Below are positions 36,661 through 46,173 of a DNA stretch of 64,000 nucleotides, piece after piece. Under the pieces are notes generated by a model. It did no database searches and was not told the DNA's origin. It saw only the letters and a list, made by a program, of their open reading frames with translations. Both the position numbers and the translations under genes were made by a program. The number at the start of each line of letters is the position of its first letter. Positions within the stretch are counted from its first letter, which is position 1. Origin of the DNA: Methylobacterium sp. SyP6R (GTDB taxonomy: Bacteria > Pseudomonadota > Alphaproteobacteria > Rhizobiales > Beijerinckiaceae); assembly GCF_019216885.1 (NCBI RefSeq), contig NZ_JAAQRC020000002.1:248001-312000 (forward strand), in the 5' to 3' direction.

Positions 36661-38295
36661 TCAGGCGGCCTCGCCGCCGCGGTCGTAGACGACCGTGCCG
36701 CCGCGGATGGCGAGGTCGCAGCGCGTATCGGACAGGATCTCGTCCGGCGCGGCCTTCGTCATGTCGCGCGAGAACACCGCGATGTCGGCGGCCAGCCCCG
36801 GCACGAGACGACCGCGATGCCCCTCGGCCTTGTTCACGTACGCCCCGAGCGCCGTGTAGGCGTGCAGCGCCTCGGGCAGCGACAGCCGCTCGTCCCCACC
36901 GATGACCGTGCCGCGTGAGGTCTTGCGGGTGAGCATCGTGTAGAGGTTCGGGAACGGATCGATGTCGCAGACCGGCGCGTCGCTGGAGGCCGCCGCCGCG
37001 AGGCCGTGATCGAGCCAGGTCTTCATCGGGTAGGAGGCCGCGGCCCGCGCCTCGCCCAGCACCGAGACGTAGAGATCGCCGAAATCGTAGATGAAGACCG
37101 GCTGCGGCACCGGCTCGACGCCGAGCCGCACCATGCGGTCGATCTGGCCTGAGCTGTTGAAGCCGCAATGCTCGATGCGGTGGCGTCGCGCCGGGTCGGG
37201 CATCGCCGTCAGCGCCGTCTCGAAGGCGTCGAGCGTCTGCTCGATCGCCGCGTCGCCGATCGCGTGGACGGCGAGCTGGTAGCCCTTGGCGTGGTAGTCG
37301 GCGACGAAGGCGTCCATCTCCGGGTCGGTCAGGAGCGACAGCCCGTGCGTCTCCGGTTCGCCGAGATAGGCCTGAGACATGGCGGCGGTGCGCCCGCCGG
37401 CGCTGCCGTCGGTGAAGATCTTGACCGGGCCGACGCGGAGCATGTCGTCGCCGGTGCCGGTGATCACGCCGTCCGCGAATGCCTGCTCGACGATGCCGCC
37501 GGGCCCGCCGAGCAGGCATTGGTTCACCCGCACCGGCAGGCGCAGGCTTCGCTGGGCGTTGCGGTAGGCGGCCACCTCGCGGTAGCCCGCGCGCATGCCG
37601 ACCCCGGCATCCATGACGCTGGTGATGCCGTAGGACAGGCACGCTTCGCCCGCCCGCTCGATGCCTGCGACCAGGTCCTCGTCGGTCGGGGCCGGCAGAA
37701 CGGCCTTCAACCGGTCGCGGCCGGTCTCGGCGAGGAGCCCGGTCAGGCGGCCGTTCTGCTGCTCGATCGCGCCGCCCTGCGGCACCGGGGTCGATTCGTC
37801 GATACCGGCGAGCCGGAGCGCCATCGAGTTGGCGATCGTCACGTGGCCGCAGGCGCGCACGAGGGAGACCGGGTGATCGGGCGCGACGGCGTCGAGTTCC
37901 TCGCGAAGGGGATGCCGCTTCACGTCGAGCTCGAACTGGTCGTAGCCCCGCGCCAGGATCCAGCGGCCCGGCGGCAGCGCCTTCGCCCGCGCCCGGATCT
38001 TGCCGAGGAGATCGTCGAGGGTACGGGCTGCCGCCGGCGTCACGTCGACGTCCAGCATGCCGAGCCCGTAGGGCAGGAGGTGCATGTGGGCGTCGTAGAG
38101 GCCCGGCGTCGCGAGCCGGCCGCGCAGGTCGATCACGCGGGTGCCGGGCCCGATCAACGGTTCGAGCTCGGCCGCGGAACCCGTCGCCAGCACTTTGCCG
38201 GCCCAGAGCGCGACGGCCTCCGCCATGCCCTCCTTGAGCCCGCAGAAGACGCGGCCGTTGGTCAGGATCGTCTCGGCTTTCGGGAACGCCGCCAT
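36661..38295 (-). CDS. Amidohydrolase, YtcJ-like
   Basis: This 544-residue hydrolase has LATPGLYDAHMHLLPYG (His70, His72), the KIFTDGSAGGRTA region, YQLAVHAIGDAAIE, HRIEHCGF and SSDAPVCDIDPFPNLY. These are the landmarks of YtcJ/N-substituted formamide deformylase-like enzymes. ATG 38295 was taken as the start because the upstream extension of the frame is low-quality and overlaps dppF. It is 23 bp behind dppF in one operon, suggesting cleavage of a C-N bond in the imported substrate. Confidence 0.9.
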   Translation of the reverse strand: MAAFPKAETILTNGRVFCGLKEGMAEAVALWAGKVLATGSAAELEPLIGPGTRVIDLRGRLATPGLYDAHMHLLPYGLGMLDVDVTPAAARTLDDLLGKIRARAKALPPGRWILARGYDQFELDVKRHPLREELDAVAPDHPVSLVRACGHVTIANSMALRLAGIDESTPVPQGGAIEQQNGRLTGLLAETGRDRLKAVLPAPTDEDLVAGIERAGEACLSYGITSVMDAGVGMRAGYREVAAYRNAQRSLRLPVRVNQCLLGGPGGIVEQAFADGVITGTGDDMLRVGPVKIFTDGSAGGRTAAMSQAYLGEPETHGLSLLTDPEMDAFVADYHAKGYQLAVHAIGDAAIEQTLDAFETALTAMPDPARRHRIEHCGFNSSGQIDRMVRLGVEPVPQPVFIYDFGDLYVSVLGEARAAASYPMKTWLDHGLAAAASSDAPVCDIDPFPNLYTMLTRKTSRGTVIGGDERLSLPEALHAYTALGAYVNKAEGHRGRLVPGLAADIAVFSRDMTKAAPDEILSDTRCDLAIRGGTVVYDRGGEAA

Positions 38296-38318
38296 CTGTC
38301 TCTCTGCCTCCTGTCGGA

Positions 38319-39404
38319 TCACGCCGCATTCGTCTCGGCCGCGATCATCGCGGCGCGCTTCCGCTCGTAGAGCGCCAGCCGGGCCTGGAGCCGCGGATGG
38401 CGCTCGCCGGCACCGAAGCGGGTGAAGGCCGGGATCGTCTCGGCGAAGTGGCAGGCCGCCTCGTGCGCCGGTCCGATCGGCCGCAACGCCGGCGCCTCCT
38501 CGCGGCAGCGGGCCTGCGCGAACGTGCAGCGGGTGTGGAAGCGGCACCCGGCGGGCGGGTTCATCGGGCTCGGCACGTCGCCGCCGAGCGTCGGGCGCTG
38601 GTGACGGTGGGCGGGATCCGGCACCGGAGCGGCGGCGAGCAGCGCCTGCGTGTAGGGGTGGCGCGGCGCGGCGTAGAGCGCCTTTGCCGGGGCGGTCTCG
38701 ACGACCTGGCCGAGATACATCACCGCCACCCGGTCGGCCATGTGCTTCACCACCGCCAGCCCGTGCGAGATGAACAGGTAGGCGAGGCCGAACTCCGCCT
38801 GCAGGTCCTTGAGCAGGTTCACCACCTGCGCCTGGATCGAGACGTCGAGGGCCGAGACCGGCTCGTCGCAGACGATCAGCCGGGGCTTGAGCGCCAGCGC
38901 CCGGGCGATGCCGATGCGCTGGCGCTGGCCGCCGGAGAATTCGTGGGGGAAGCGGTCGGCGTGGTAGCTCGCGAGGCCGACGAGGCCGAGCAACTCGCGC
39001 ACCCGGGCCGCCCGGGAGGCGGCGTCGCCGATGCCGTGGACCAGCATCGGCTCGGCCAGGATCTCCTCGACCGACATGCGCGGGTTGAGGCTCGCGAACG
39101 GGTCTTGGAAGATCACCTGCATCTGCCGGCGCAGGGGCCGCAACGCCGCCCGTCCGTCGCGGGTGACGTCGCGGCCCTCGACGCGGATCGCGCCGCCGCT
39201 CGGCTCGATCAGCCGCAACGCGAGCCGCGCCAGGGTGGACTTGCCGCAGCCGCTCTCGCCCACCACCGCCAGCGTCTCGCCGGCGGCGATGCGCAGCGAC
39301 ACGCCGTCGACCGCCCCGACAGTGCCGACCTGCCGGCGCAGGATCAGTCCCCGATGCACCGGGTAGTGCTTCGATACGGCGTCGAGTTCGAGGAGCGGCG
39401 TCAT
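38319..39404 (-). CDS. dppF: ABC transporter ATP-binding protein, DppF/OppF type
   Basis: This 361-residue ATPase has Walker [10 protein letters not shown]-loop [12 protein letters not shown], signature [15 protein letters not shown] and Walker [13 protein letters not shown]. The C-terminal oligopeptide-type cysteine segment ([15 protein letters not shown]) is intact and in related proteins can hold an iron-sulfur cluster. Its ATG overlaps the dppD stop by 4 bp. Confidence 0.93.
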   Translation of the reverse strand: MTPLLELDAVSKHYPVHRGLILRRQVGTVGAVDGVSLRIAAGETLAVVGESGCGKSTLARLALRLIEPSGGAIRVEGRDVTRDGRAALRPLRRQMQVIFQDPFASLNPRMSVEEILAEPMLVHGIGDAASRAARVRELLGLVGLASYHADRFPHEFSGGQRQRIGIARALALKPRLIVCDEPVSALDVSIQAQVVNLLKDLQAEFGLAYLFISHGLAVVKHMADRVAVMYLGQVVETAPAKALYAAPRHPYTQALLAAAPVPDPAHRHQRPTLGGDVPSPMNPPAGCRFHTRCTFAQARCREEAPALRPIGPAHEAACHFAETIPAFTRFGAGERHPRLQARLALYERKRAAMIAAETNAA

Positions 39405-40450
39405 CCGTTCGCCTCCACGGGGGCCTTCCAGCAGGCGACGGTGTGTCCCGGCGCGAGATCGGCGAGCGGCGGGTAGCCGGAGCGGCATGCCTCCTCGGCG
39501 AAGGGGCAGCGCGGGTTGAACCGGCATCCCGCCGGTAGCGCGAAGGGCGGCGGCACGGTGCCGCCGATCACCACGAGCCGGTCGCGCTCGTCCTCCATCC
39601 GCGGCATCGAGCCCATGAGGCCGATCGTGTAGGGGTGCTGGGGATCGTCGAAGATCGCCGCGACCGGCGCGCGCTCGACGATGCGGCCGGCATACATCAC
39701 CGCCACCTCGTCGGCGACCTCTGCGACCACGCCGAGATCGTGCGTGATCAGGATGATCGACATGCCGGTCTCGGCCTGCAGCTCGCGCAGGAGGTCGAGG
39801 ATCTGCGCCTGGATCGTCACGTCCAAAGCCGTCGTCGGCTCGTCGGCGATGAGGAGCGCCGGGCGGCAGGCGAGCGCCATGGCGAGCATCACCCGCTGGC
39901 GCATGCCGCCGGAGAGCTGGTGGGGATACTCGTCGAAGCGCCGCTCGGGCGCCGGGATGCGCACCTGGCGCAAAGCCGCGATCGCCGCCTCCTTGAGCGC
40001 CCGGGCGGGCAGTTTCTCGTGGCCCGCCAGGGCCTCGACGATCTGATAGCCGATCGTGTGGACCGGGTTCAGGCTCGTCATCGGCTCCTGGAAGATCATC
40101 GCGATGCGGCTGCCCCGCAAGCGCCGGAACTCGCCTGGTGCCATCCCGACGAGCTCGCGCCCCTCGAGCCGGATCGAGCCCCCGGTCACCCGCCCGGGCG
40201 CCGGCACGAGCCCCATCAGCGAGAGCGACAGCATGCTCTTGCCGCAGCCGCTCTCGCCGACGATGCCGAGCGTGCGCCCGGCGGGCACCGAGAGCGAGAC
40301 GCCGTCCACGGGACGGATCGCGCCCCGCGGCGTCGCGAAGGTCGTGACGAGGTCGCGGATGTCGAGGATCGGCGCCGGTGCGGGGGTGCCGCGCGGGGTG
40401 ATCGTCGGTTCGGCCGGGATCGAGGTCGGGCGGGCGGCGGCGAGAGGCAA
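39401..40450 (-). CDS. dppD: ABC transporter ATP-binding protein, DppD/OppD type
   Basis: This 349-residue ATPase has Walker [20 protein letters not shown], signature LSGGMRQRV and Walker [13 protein letters not shown]. The C-terminal segment [15 protein letters not shown] is present. The N-terminal 28 residues are proline- and threonine-rich, so an internal start is possible. It follows the receptor gene by 13 bp. Confidence 0.93.
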   Translation of the reverse strand: MPLAAARPTSIPAEPTITPRGTPAPAPILDIRDLVTTFATPRGAIRPVDGVSLSVPAGRTLGIVGESGCGKSMLSLSLMGLVPAPGRVTGGSIRLEGRELVGMAPGEFRRLRGSRIAMIFQEPMTSLNPVHTIGYQIVEALAGHEKLPARALKEAAIAALRQVRIPAPERRFDEYPHQLSGGMRQRVMLAMALACRPALLIADEPTTALDVTIQAQILDLLRELQAETGMSIILITHDLGVVAEVADEVAVMYAGRIVERAPVAAIFDDPQHPYTIGLMGSMPRMEDERDRLVVIGGTVPPPFALPAGCRFNPRCPFAEEACRSGYPPLADLAPGHTVACWKAPVEANG

Positions 40451-40463
40451 CGGATCGGCTCCC

Positions 40464-42050
40464 CTACCGCTTCAGGCTCAGGTCGAGGCCCTTGTAGAGC
40501 CCGGCGCCGTAGAGCCCGTGCGGCCGCACGCCCTCGACGCGGTCGCCCGACACGACCCAGAGCTGGCGCGTGACGAGGGGGATCCAGACATTGGCGGCGG
40601 TGAGCAGGCGTTGCGTCTCGGCATTCGCCTCCCGGCGCTTGGCGGGGTCGGTCGCGGTCGCGGCGGCGTCGATGAGCCCGTCGGTCTTCTCGTCCTTCCA
40701 GTTCATGCGGTTCGGCGTCGGCGCCTGCGTGCTCTTGAAGTAGAGGCTCAGGGCCTCGGTCGCGGTCCCGTAGGGATAGGACAGCATGAAGGCGTCGAAT
40801 TCCTGCGTCGCGAGCTTGCCCCAGGCGACGGTCGCGTCCCAGAGCTGAATCCGCATGTCGATGCCGACCTTGCGCAGGTCGGCCTGCATCGCCTCGGAGA
40901 TGCGCGGGTTCTGGTCGTCGCGGATGCCGTAGACTAGGAAGCTCGCCTTCTGGCCGTCCTTCACCCGGATGCCGTCCGGCCCGGGCGTCCAGCCGGCCTC
41001 GTCGAGGACCTTGGCGGCGCCGGCAGGATCGAATTTCGGCATCAGCGTCGCCGCCTTGGCGTCGTAGTCGAGCACGGTCGGGCTCAAGAGCGAGTGCAGC
41101 GGCGTGCCGTGGCCGAAATAGACCGCCTTGGCGATCGCGTCCTTGTTGACCGCCATGTTGGCGGCGCGGCGGATCGCCGGATCGCTCGAGACCGGCTTGT
41201 TCACCCGGAAGGCGAAGAAGACGTCGTAGATGTAGTCCTTCTGCTGCTGCACCTTCAGGCCCGGGACGCGCTGCATCGTGTCGATCGAGAACAGCGGCGG
41301 GTAGTAGGTGATGTCGGCCTGGCGCGCCTGCATGGCGGCCATCAGGGTGTTGGCCTCGGGCACCACCTTCCAGACGATCTGGTCGATCTCGGGCTTCGGG
41401 TTCTTGTAGATCGGCGGCCCCCAGATGTAATAGGGGTTCTTCTTCATCACGAGGTCCTGGCGCGGCGTCCAGCTGACCCAGCAATACGGCCCGGTGGCAT
41501 TGAAGCCCTGGACGCCGAAATTCTGCTCCAGCTTCTCGACCGTGTTCTTGTCGACGATCGAGCCGAAGGATTGCGTGAGCTGGTACAGGAGGTCGCTGAA
41601 CGGCTCCTGCAGCTCGTAGACCACCGTGTGGTCGTCGGTGGCGCGGATGTCCTTCACCTTGCCGGCGCGGTTGGCGACCGGCGAGCGGGTGGCCGGATCG
41701 ATCCAGCGCTTGAGCGAGTAGACCACGTCCTCGGCGGTCATCGCCCGGCCGTCGCAGAACTTCACGTCCTGGCGCAGGTCGAAGGTGTAGGTCCGGCCGT
41801 CCTCGGACCGGGTCCAGGATTTGGCCAGGAATGGCTTCACCGTCTTCATATCGAAGTCGAGGCTGACCAGCGTGTCGGCCAGCATGAACAGGATCTCGGA
41901 GGCCGCGGTCGCGGTCGAGCGCACGGGATCGTAGCGGTCGGCGTCGATGACCCGCAGGATGGTGAGCGGCGCCTTCGTCTGGGCGAGAGCCGGGACGAGG
42001 CCGAGCAGCGAGAGGCCGGCCGCCAGGGCGGTCCGCGCGAACATCGTCAT
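40464..42050 (-). CDS. dppA: Extracellular solute-binding protein, family 5 (DppA type)
   Basis: This 528-residue periplasmic receptor has a signal peptide ending near ALAQ (residue about 24). The family-5 pattern follows: TSEDG-type motif [27 protein letters not shown] and the [15 protein letters not shown] region. Such receptors bind peptides, nickel, opines, glycosides or amide compounds. ATG 42050 was chosen over the in-frame TTG one codon upstream. It lies between the permease and ATPase genes of its operon. Confidence 0.92.
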   Translation of the reverse strand: MTMFARTALAAGLSLLGLVPALAQTKAPLTILRVIDADRYDPVRSTATAASEILFMLADTLVSLDFDMKTVKPFLAKSWTRSEDGRTYTFDLRQDVKFCDGRAMTAEDVVYSLKRWIDPATRSPVANRAGKVKDIRATDDHTVVYELQEPFSDLLYQLTQSFGSIVDKNTVEKLEQNFGVQGFNATGPYCWVSWTPRQDLVMKKNPYYIWGPPIYKNPKPEIDQIVWKVVPEANTLMAAMQARQADITYYPPLFSIDTMQRVPGLKVQQQKDYIYDVFFAFRVNKPVSSDPAIRRAANMAVNKDAIAKAVYFGHGTPLHSLLSPTVLDYDAKAATLMPKFDPAGAAKVLDEAGWTPGPDGIRVKDGQKASFLVYGIRDDQNPRISEAMQADLRKVGIDMRIQLWDATVAWGKLATQEFDAFMLSYPYGTATEALSLYFKSTQAPTPNRMNWKDEKTDGLIDAAATATDPAKRREANAETQRLLTAANVWIPLVTRQLWVVSGDRVEGVRPHGLYGAGLYKGLDLSLKR

Positions 42051-42073
42051 CAAAGATCCATCCTCTCGAATCG

Positions 42074-42964
42074 TCAGCGGCGCATCCGGGGGTCGAGGGC
42101 GTCGCGCAGGCCGTCGCCGAGCACGTTGAAGGCGAGCACGACGACGAAGATCAGCAGGCTCGGCAGGACCGAGACGTGGGGGGCGAAGAACAGGAAGTTG
42201 CGCCCGTCCGACGCCATGGCGCCCAGTTCGGCCGTCGGCGGCTGTGCGCCCAGCCCGATGAAGGACAGGAGCGAGCCGAGCAGGATCACCTGGCCGAAGC
42301 GCAGGGTGACGAAGACGAAGATCGGCGACAGGCAGTTGAGCAGGACGTACTTCGTCAGGATACGGCCGTCGCCCATGCCGATCGCCCGGGCGGCCTCGAT
42401 GTAGTCCTGCTGCAGCACCACGATCGCGGCCCCCCGCACCACCCGTGCCATCAGCGGGATGGTGGCAATCGAGAGCGCGGCGAGCACCGCCGTGAGGCCG
42501 GGCCCGACGATCGCCGTCAACGCGAGGCCGAACAGGATCGCCGGGAACGACAGGAGCACGTCCATCAGGCGCATCAGCAGGCCGGAGACGCGCGGGTAAT
42601 AGGCCGCCGCGAACCCGACGAGGCCGCCGAGGCCGCAGCCGATGACGACGGCGATGCTGCTCATTGCGAGCGTCATCCGCAGGCCGAACAGCAGCCGGGT
42701 GACCATGTCGCGCCCCTGCCCGTCGGTGCCGAGGAGGAAGCCGTCGCCCGGGGCCTTGAGCGTGTTGGCGAGGTCGCCCGCGTAAGGATCGGTCGGTGCG
42801 AGCCAGGGCGCGAGGAGCGCCGCGAGCACGAGCAGCGCGACGGCGACCAGGGCCGCGGCGCTCGCCGGCTCGCGCAGGAGGAAGCGCAGGACGGAGGGAC
42901 GCGCGGTGACCGCGAAGGCGGCGTGCGGGCTCGCCTCGGGCGTGAGCGCGATCGGATTGCTCAT
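42074..42964 (-). CDS. dppC: ABC transporter permease, DppC type
   Basis: This 296-residue inner-membrane protein has six predicted helices, the GTDGQGRDMVTRLLFG motif of DppC and an EAA loop around DYIEAARAIGMGDGRIL. The C-terminus NVLGDGLRDALDPRMRR is typical. Its ATG overlaps the dppB stop. Confidence 0.93.
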   Translation of the reverse strand: MSNPIALTPEASPHAAFAVTARPSVLRFLLREPASAAALVAVALLVLAALLAPWLAPTDPYAGDLANTLKAPGDGFLLGTDGQGRDMVTRLLFGLRMTLAMSSIAVVIGCGLGGLVGFAAAYYPRVSGLLMRLMDVLLSFPAILFGLALTAIVGPGLTAVLAALSIATIPLMARVVRGAAIVVLQQDYIEAARAIGMGDGRILTKYVLLNCLSPIFVFVTLRFGQVILLGSLLSFIGLGAQPPTAELGAMASDGRNFLFFAPHVSVLPSLLIFVVVLAFNVLGDGLRDALDPRMRR

Positions 42965-43905
42965 CGGGCCTCCCGGATGCGGGGATCGAGGAAGGCGTAG
43001 AGCACGTCGACGATCAGGTTGATGAGGATGAAGCCGGCGGACAGGACGATGATGGTGCCCTGCGCCATCGGCGCGTCGCTCGACAGGATGGCGCCGACGG
43101 CGAGCCGCCCGATGCCGGGCCAGCTGAAGATCGTCTCGACCACGACGGCGCCGCCGAGCAGGAAGCCGATCTGCAGACCGATCAGGGTGACGACCGGGAT
43201 CAGCGCGTTGCGCAGCGCGTGGCGGAGCACCACGGCCCGCTCGGTCAGGCCCTTCGCCCGCGCGGTGCGGACGTGGTCGGCCCCCAGCACGTCGAGGACG
43301 GAGCTGCGGGTCATGCGGGCGACCGGCCCGACGAAGACGCCGCCGAGCGTCACTGCCGGCAGGATCACGCCCAAGAGGCCCTCCCAGGTCCAGAGCGGCC
43401 CGGTACGGCCGGTGAAGGGCAGGAGCTGCCAGTGGAAGCCGAGGAGCCAGACGAGGCCAAGGCCGAGCAGGAAGACCGGCACCGAGACGCCGGCCACGGA
43501 GGCCGCCACCACCAGCCGGTCGGGCCAGCGGCCGCGCCAGTAGGCGCCGACCGTGCCGAGCAGGATGCCGAGCGGCACCGACCAGATCAGCGAGGCGAGC
43601 ATCAGTTCGAGCGTCGGTCCGATCGTGTTCCCGAGTTCCTCGATCACCGGCATGTTGTTGATGATCGAGACGCCGAGATCACCCCGCAGCAGTCGCCCGA
43701 GATAGATCATGAACTGGATCCAGAGCGGCTGGTCGAGGCCGAGATCGTGCCGGATCGCCTCGATGACGTCCTGCGTCGCCGTCGGCCCGGCGCGGACCAC
43801 CGCCGGATCGTTGGGCACGACCTGCATCAACAGGAATCCGACGAGCAGCACGCCGAGGAGGACCGGGACGGCGAGGAGCAGCCGTTGCAGGATCGTGCGG
43901 AGCAT
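42961..43905 (-). CDS. dppB: ABC transporter permease, DppB type
   Basis: This 314-residue protein has six predicted helices and the DppB opening MLRTILQRLLLAVPVLLGVL, the GDLGVSI motif and the EAA loop around DHVRTARAKGLTERAVVLRH. It is the first gene of the dppBCADF-hydrolase-hydrolase-iclR series. The 43906-44243 gap upstream should hold the promoter; I see no operator palindrome there. Confidence 0.93.
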   Translation of the reverse strand: MLRTILQRLLLAVPVLLGVLLVGFLLMQVVPNDPAVVRAGPTATQDVIEAIRHDLGLDQPLWIQFMIYLGRLLRGDLGVSIINNMPVIEELGNTIGPTLELMLASLIWSVPLGILLGTVGAYWRGRWPDRLVVAASVAGVSVPVFLLGLGLVWLLGFHWQLLPFTGRTGPLWTWEGLLGVILPAVTLGGVFVGPVARMTRSSVLDVLGADHVRTARAKGLTERAVVLRHALRNALIPVVTLIGLQIGFLLGGAVVVETIFSWPGIGRLAVGAILSSDAPMAQGTIIVLSAGFILINLIVDVLYAFLDPRIREAR

Positions 43906-44243
43906 CGGCGGCTAGAATCCCCGTGCCCGTGCCGGCCGGCGCCGACCGTCCCGCGGCGCCGGCGGGTCTCCGGCGGTCCATGGACCGTTCGATGCCGTGT
44001 CGTCCCTGAGCCCGGTCATGTGAGCCCTCCCGCGAGTGGCTTAATCCGTCAAGGGACCTGCAAGGTCTAGGCCAGGGTAACAGGGAATGGCCCCGGTTCA
44101 AGCCATTCGTCGCGATGGACGCTTCGATCGTATTGCTCAACAATACGATTTGGCGTTCCCATCGGGCGGGCGTCCCGGCGGCGTCGCATATGAACTATTG
44201 TGATTACTTCATATTTTTGGTCGCCTTGAGGGAGGAGGCAACG

Positions 44244-44516
44244 ATGGCAACCATGACCGTATCCTCGCCCGATCCGATGAAGGCGTGGGTCGAGGCTCAG
44301 ATCACGAACGGCGATTACGCCAGTTCGAGCGATGACGTGCGCGACCTCGTTCGCCGTGACCGCGAGCGTCGCATGCAGGAGATCAGCATCGAAGAACTGC
44401 GCAGCCTCGTCGCGGACGCGAAGGCGAGCGGCGTCGGCCCGCGCAGTATCGATGACATCGTCACGCAGGCGAAGGACATCGCCCGCGCCCGCGCCCGCGG
44501 CAGCTTGCGTGAGTAG
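44244..44516 (+). CDS. ParD-family antitoxin, orphan
   Basis: This 90-residue protein has an N-terminal ribbon-helix-helix of the ParD/CC2985 type (VEAQITNGDYASSSDDVRDL) and an acidic helical tail that would wrap a ParE toxin. The ribosome site GGAGGAGG lies 6 bp upstream of the ATG. The partner toxin gene directly behind it is broken, so the antitoxin is probably an orphan that might still neutralise ParE toxins from elsewhere. Confidence 0.88.
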   Translation: MATMTVSSPDPMKAWVEAQITNGDYASSSDDVRDLVRRDRERRMQEISIEELRSLVADAKASGVGPRSIDDIVTQAKDIARARARGSLRE

Positions 44517-44620
44517 CGACCGCCTGGATGGGCCGAAGACGACCTGCTCGACATCTTCCCGTTCGGCCTGAAGTGGTTCGGGCTGACGCAGACCGAGCGC
44601 TTCGCCGCCGGTCGCGCTGC
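44517..44620 (+). pseudogene. Remnant of a ParE-family toxin gene
   Basis: Directly behind the parD stop, in the same frame, translation gives WAEDDLLDIFPFGLKWFG and then LTQTERFAAGR, the conserved first helices of ParE. No start codon precedes it in frame, and the similarity ends near 44615, a few bases before the end of the converging hyuA gene. About two thirds of the toxin, including its active C-terminus, is missing. Confidence 0.75.
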
Positions 44621-44628
44621 ATCCTCCC

Positions 44629-46173
44629 TCAGGCGACGGTCGCCCGCTCCCGCACGTCGCCGACGACGCGGGCGCGGACGCGGCGGGCCCCGCCGGGCAG
44701 GTAGGCGATCGGGATGTCCTCGACCTCGATGACCTTGAGGCTGGCGGGCTCGGCCCCGGCCTCGACCGCCCGGCGCTCGGCGATTCCTTGCGCCTCGGCG
44801 AGTGCCGCGTCGCGGGAGAGGTCGGAGAAGATCTGGTCGACCTCGCCCGAGATCTGCGCCATCGCGGCGCCGAGCGCGTTGGCGACGCCGGCATGGGCGA
44901 CGCGCACGACCTCGCTGACGCCCTCGAGCCGGTCCGGAATCAGGAAGGCGCCGCCGCCCACCGCGACGAGTTCGGTCGCGCCGCCCGAACTCTTCATCCG
45001 GTCGACGCCCTCCTCGACCATCCCGGCGATGCGCGCCAGCATCAGGGCGACGAAGCCGGGATCGAGGTGGCGCACGCGGTCGCGGTCGCCGATCTCGACA
45101 CGGCCCGCCGCCACCGCGATGTCGGTCGCCGTCAGCGTGTCGCCGCCGAAGACCAGCGCCTTCTCGGTGATGCGGTAGCCGACGGAGCGCGGCCCGATCG
45201 CGCCCGACACGGGATCGATGATCGTGCCGCCGCCGAGCGCCATCGGCAGGAGATCGGGCATGCGGAACAGCGTGCGCACGCCCCCGATCGCCACGACGTT
45301 GTTAGCCTCGCGCGGGAAGCCGTTGACGAGCGAACCGACGTCGCTGGTCGTGCCCCCGACATCCACCACCATCGCGCCGTCGCGGCCCGACAGGAAGGCG
45401 GCGCCGCGCATCGAGTTGGTGGGGCCCGAGGCGAAGGAGTGGACGGGGTTGGCCGCCGCCACCTCCGCGAGCACGACGGTGCCGTCGTTCTGGGTCAGGA
45501 AGAACGGCGCCGCGATGCCCGACGCGGCGAGCGCCTCCTCGAAGGCCGCCACCGTCCGCAGGCCGAGGGATTGCAGCGCGGCGTTGAGCAGCGTGACGTT
45601 CTCGCGCTCGAGAAGCCCGATGCGGCCGAGCGTGTGCGACAGCGTCACCCTCGCCCCCGGGATCACGTCGCGGATGATGTCTGCCGCCTCCTCCTCGCAC
45701 ACGGCCGTCAGCGGCGAGAACAGGGCGGTGACGCCGACCGAGGTGATGCCGGCGTCGCGGATGCGGGACGCCGCATCCCGGATCGCGGCGCGGTCGAGGG
45801 GCACCAGCTCGCGCCCGTCATATTCGTGGCCGCCGGCCACCATGACCGACAGCGGATCGACGGCGTCGCGCAGGTCGTCCGGCCAGTCCACCGTCGGCGG
45901 CAGGGAGCGGGCCGCCGGCAGCGCGATGCGGATCGCCCCGACCCGTTCGAGCCGGGCGCGCTCGACCACCGCGTTGGTGAAGTGCGTCGTGCCGATCATC
46001 ACGGCGTCGATCCCCGCGAGCGGGACCGCCGCCCCGAGGTCGCGGATGACGGCGCGCACCCCCGACATCACGTCGGCGGTGGTCGGCGTCTTGACGGCGC
46101 CGAGGACCTGGGTGCCGTCGATCAGCACGGCATCCGTGTTGGTGCCGCCGACGTCGATGCCGATGCGCTTCAT
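44629..46173 (-). CDS. hyuA: Hydantoinase/oxoprolinase A subunit (HyuA type)
   Basis: This 514-residue protein has the actin-like ATPase motifs of HyuA: GIDVGGTNTDAVLIDG at residues 4-19, IGTTHFTNAV, and MVVDVGGTTSDVG in the centre. Members hydrolyse hydantoins or 5-oxoproline with ATP, usually with a HyuB partner. No hyuB is present; instead the gene follows a DUF917 gene (4-bp overlap), a pairing seen in other bacteria. The substrate is not known. Confidence 0.9.
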   Translation of the reverse strand: MKRIGIDVGGTNTDAVLIDGTQVLGAVKTPTTADVMSGVRAVIRDLGAAVPLAGIDAVMIGTTHFTNAVVERARLERVGAIRIALPAARSLPPTVDWPDDLRDAVDPLSVMVAGGHEYDGRELVPLDRAAIRDAASRIRDAGITSVGVTALFSPLTAVCEEEAADIIRDVIPGARVTLSHTLGRIGLLERENVTLLNAALQSLGLRTVAAFEEALAASGIAAPFFLTQNDGTVVLAEVAAANPVHSFASGPTNSMRGAAFLSGRDGAMVVDVGGTTSDVGSLVNGFPREANNVVAIGGVRTLFRMPDLLPMALGGGTIIDPVSGAIGPRSVGYRITEKALVFGGDTLTATDIAVAAGRVEIGDRDRVRHLDPGFVALMLARIAGMVEEGVDRMKSSGGATELVAVGGGAFLIPDRLEGVSEVVRVAHAGVANALGAAMAQISGEVDQIFSDLSRDAALAEAQGIAERRAVEAGAEPASLKVIEVEDIPIAYLPGGARRVRARVVGDVRERATVA

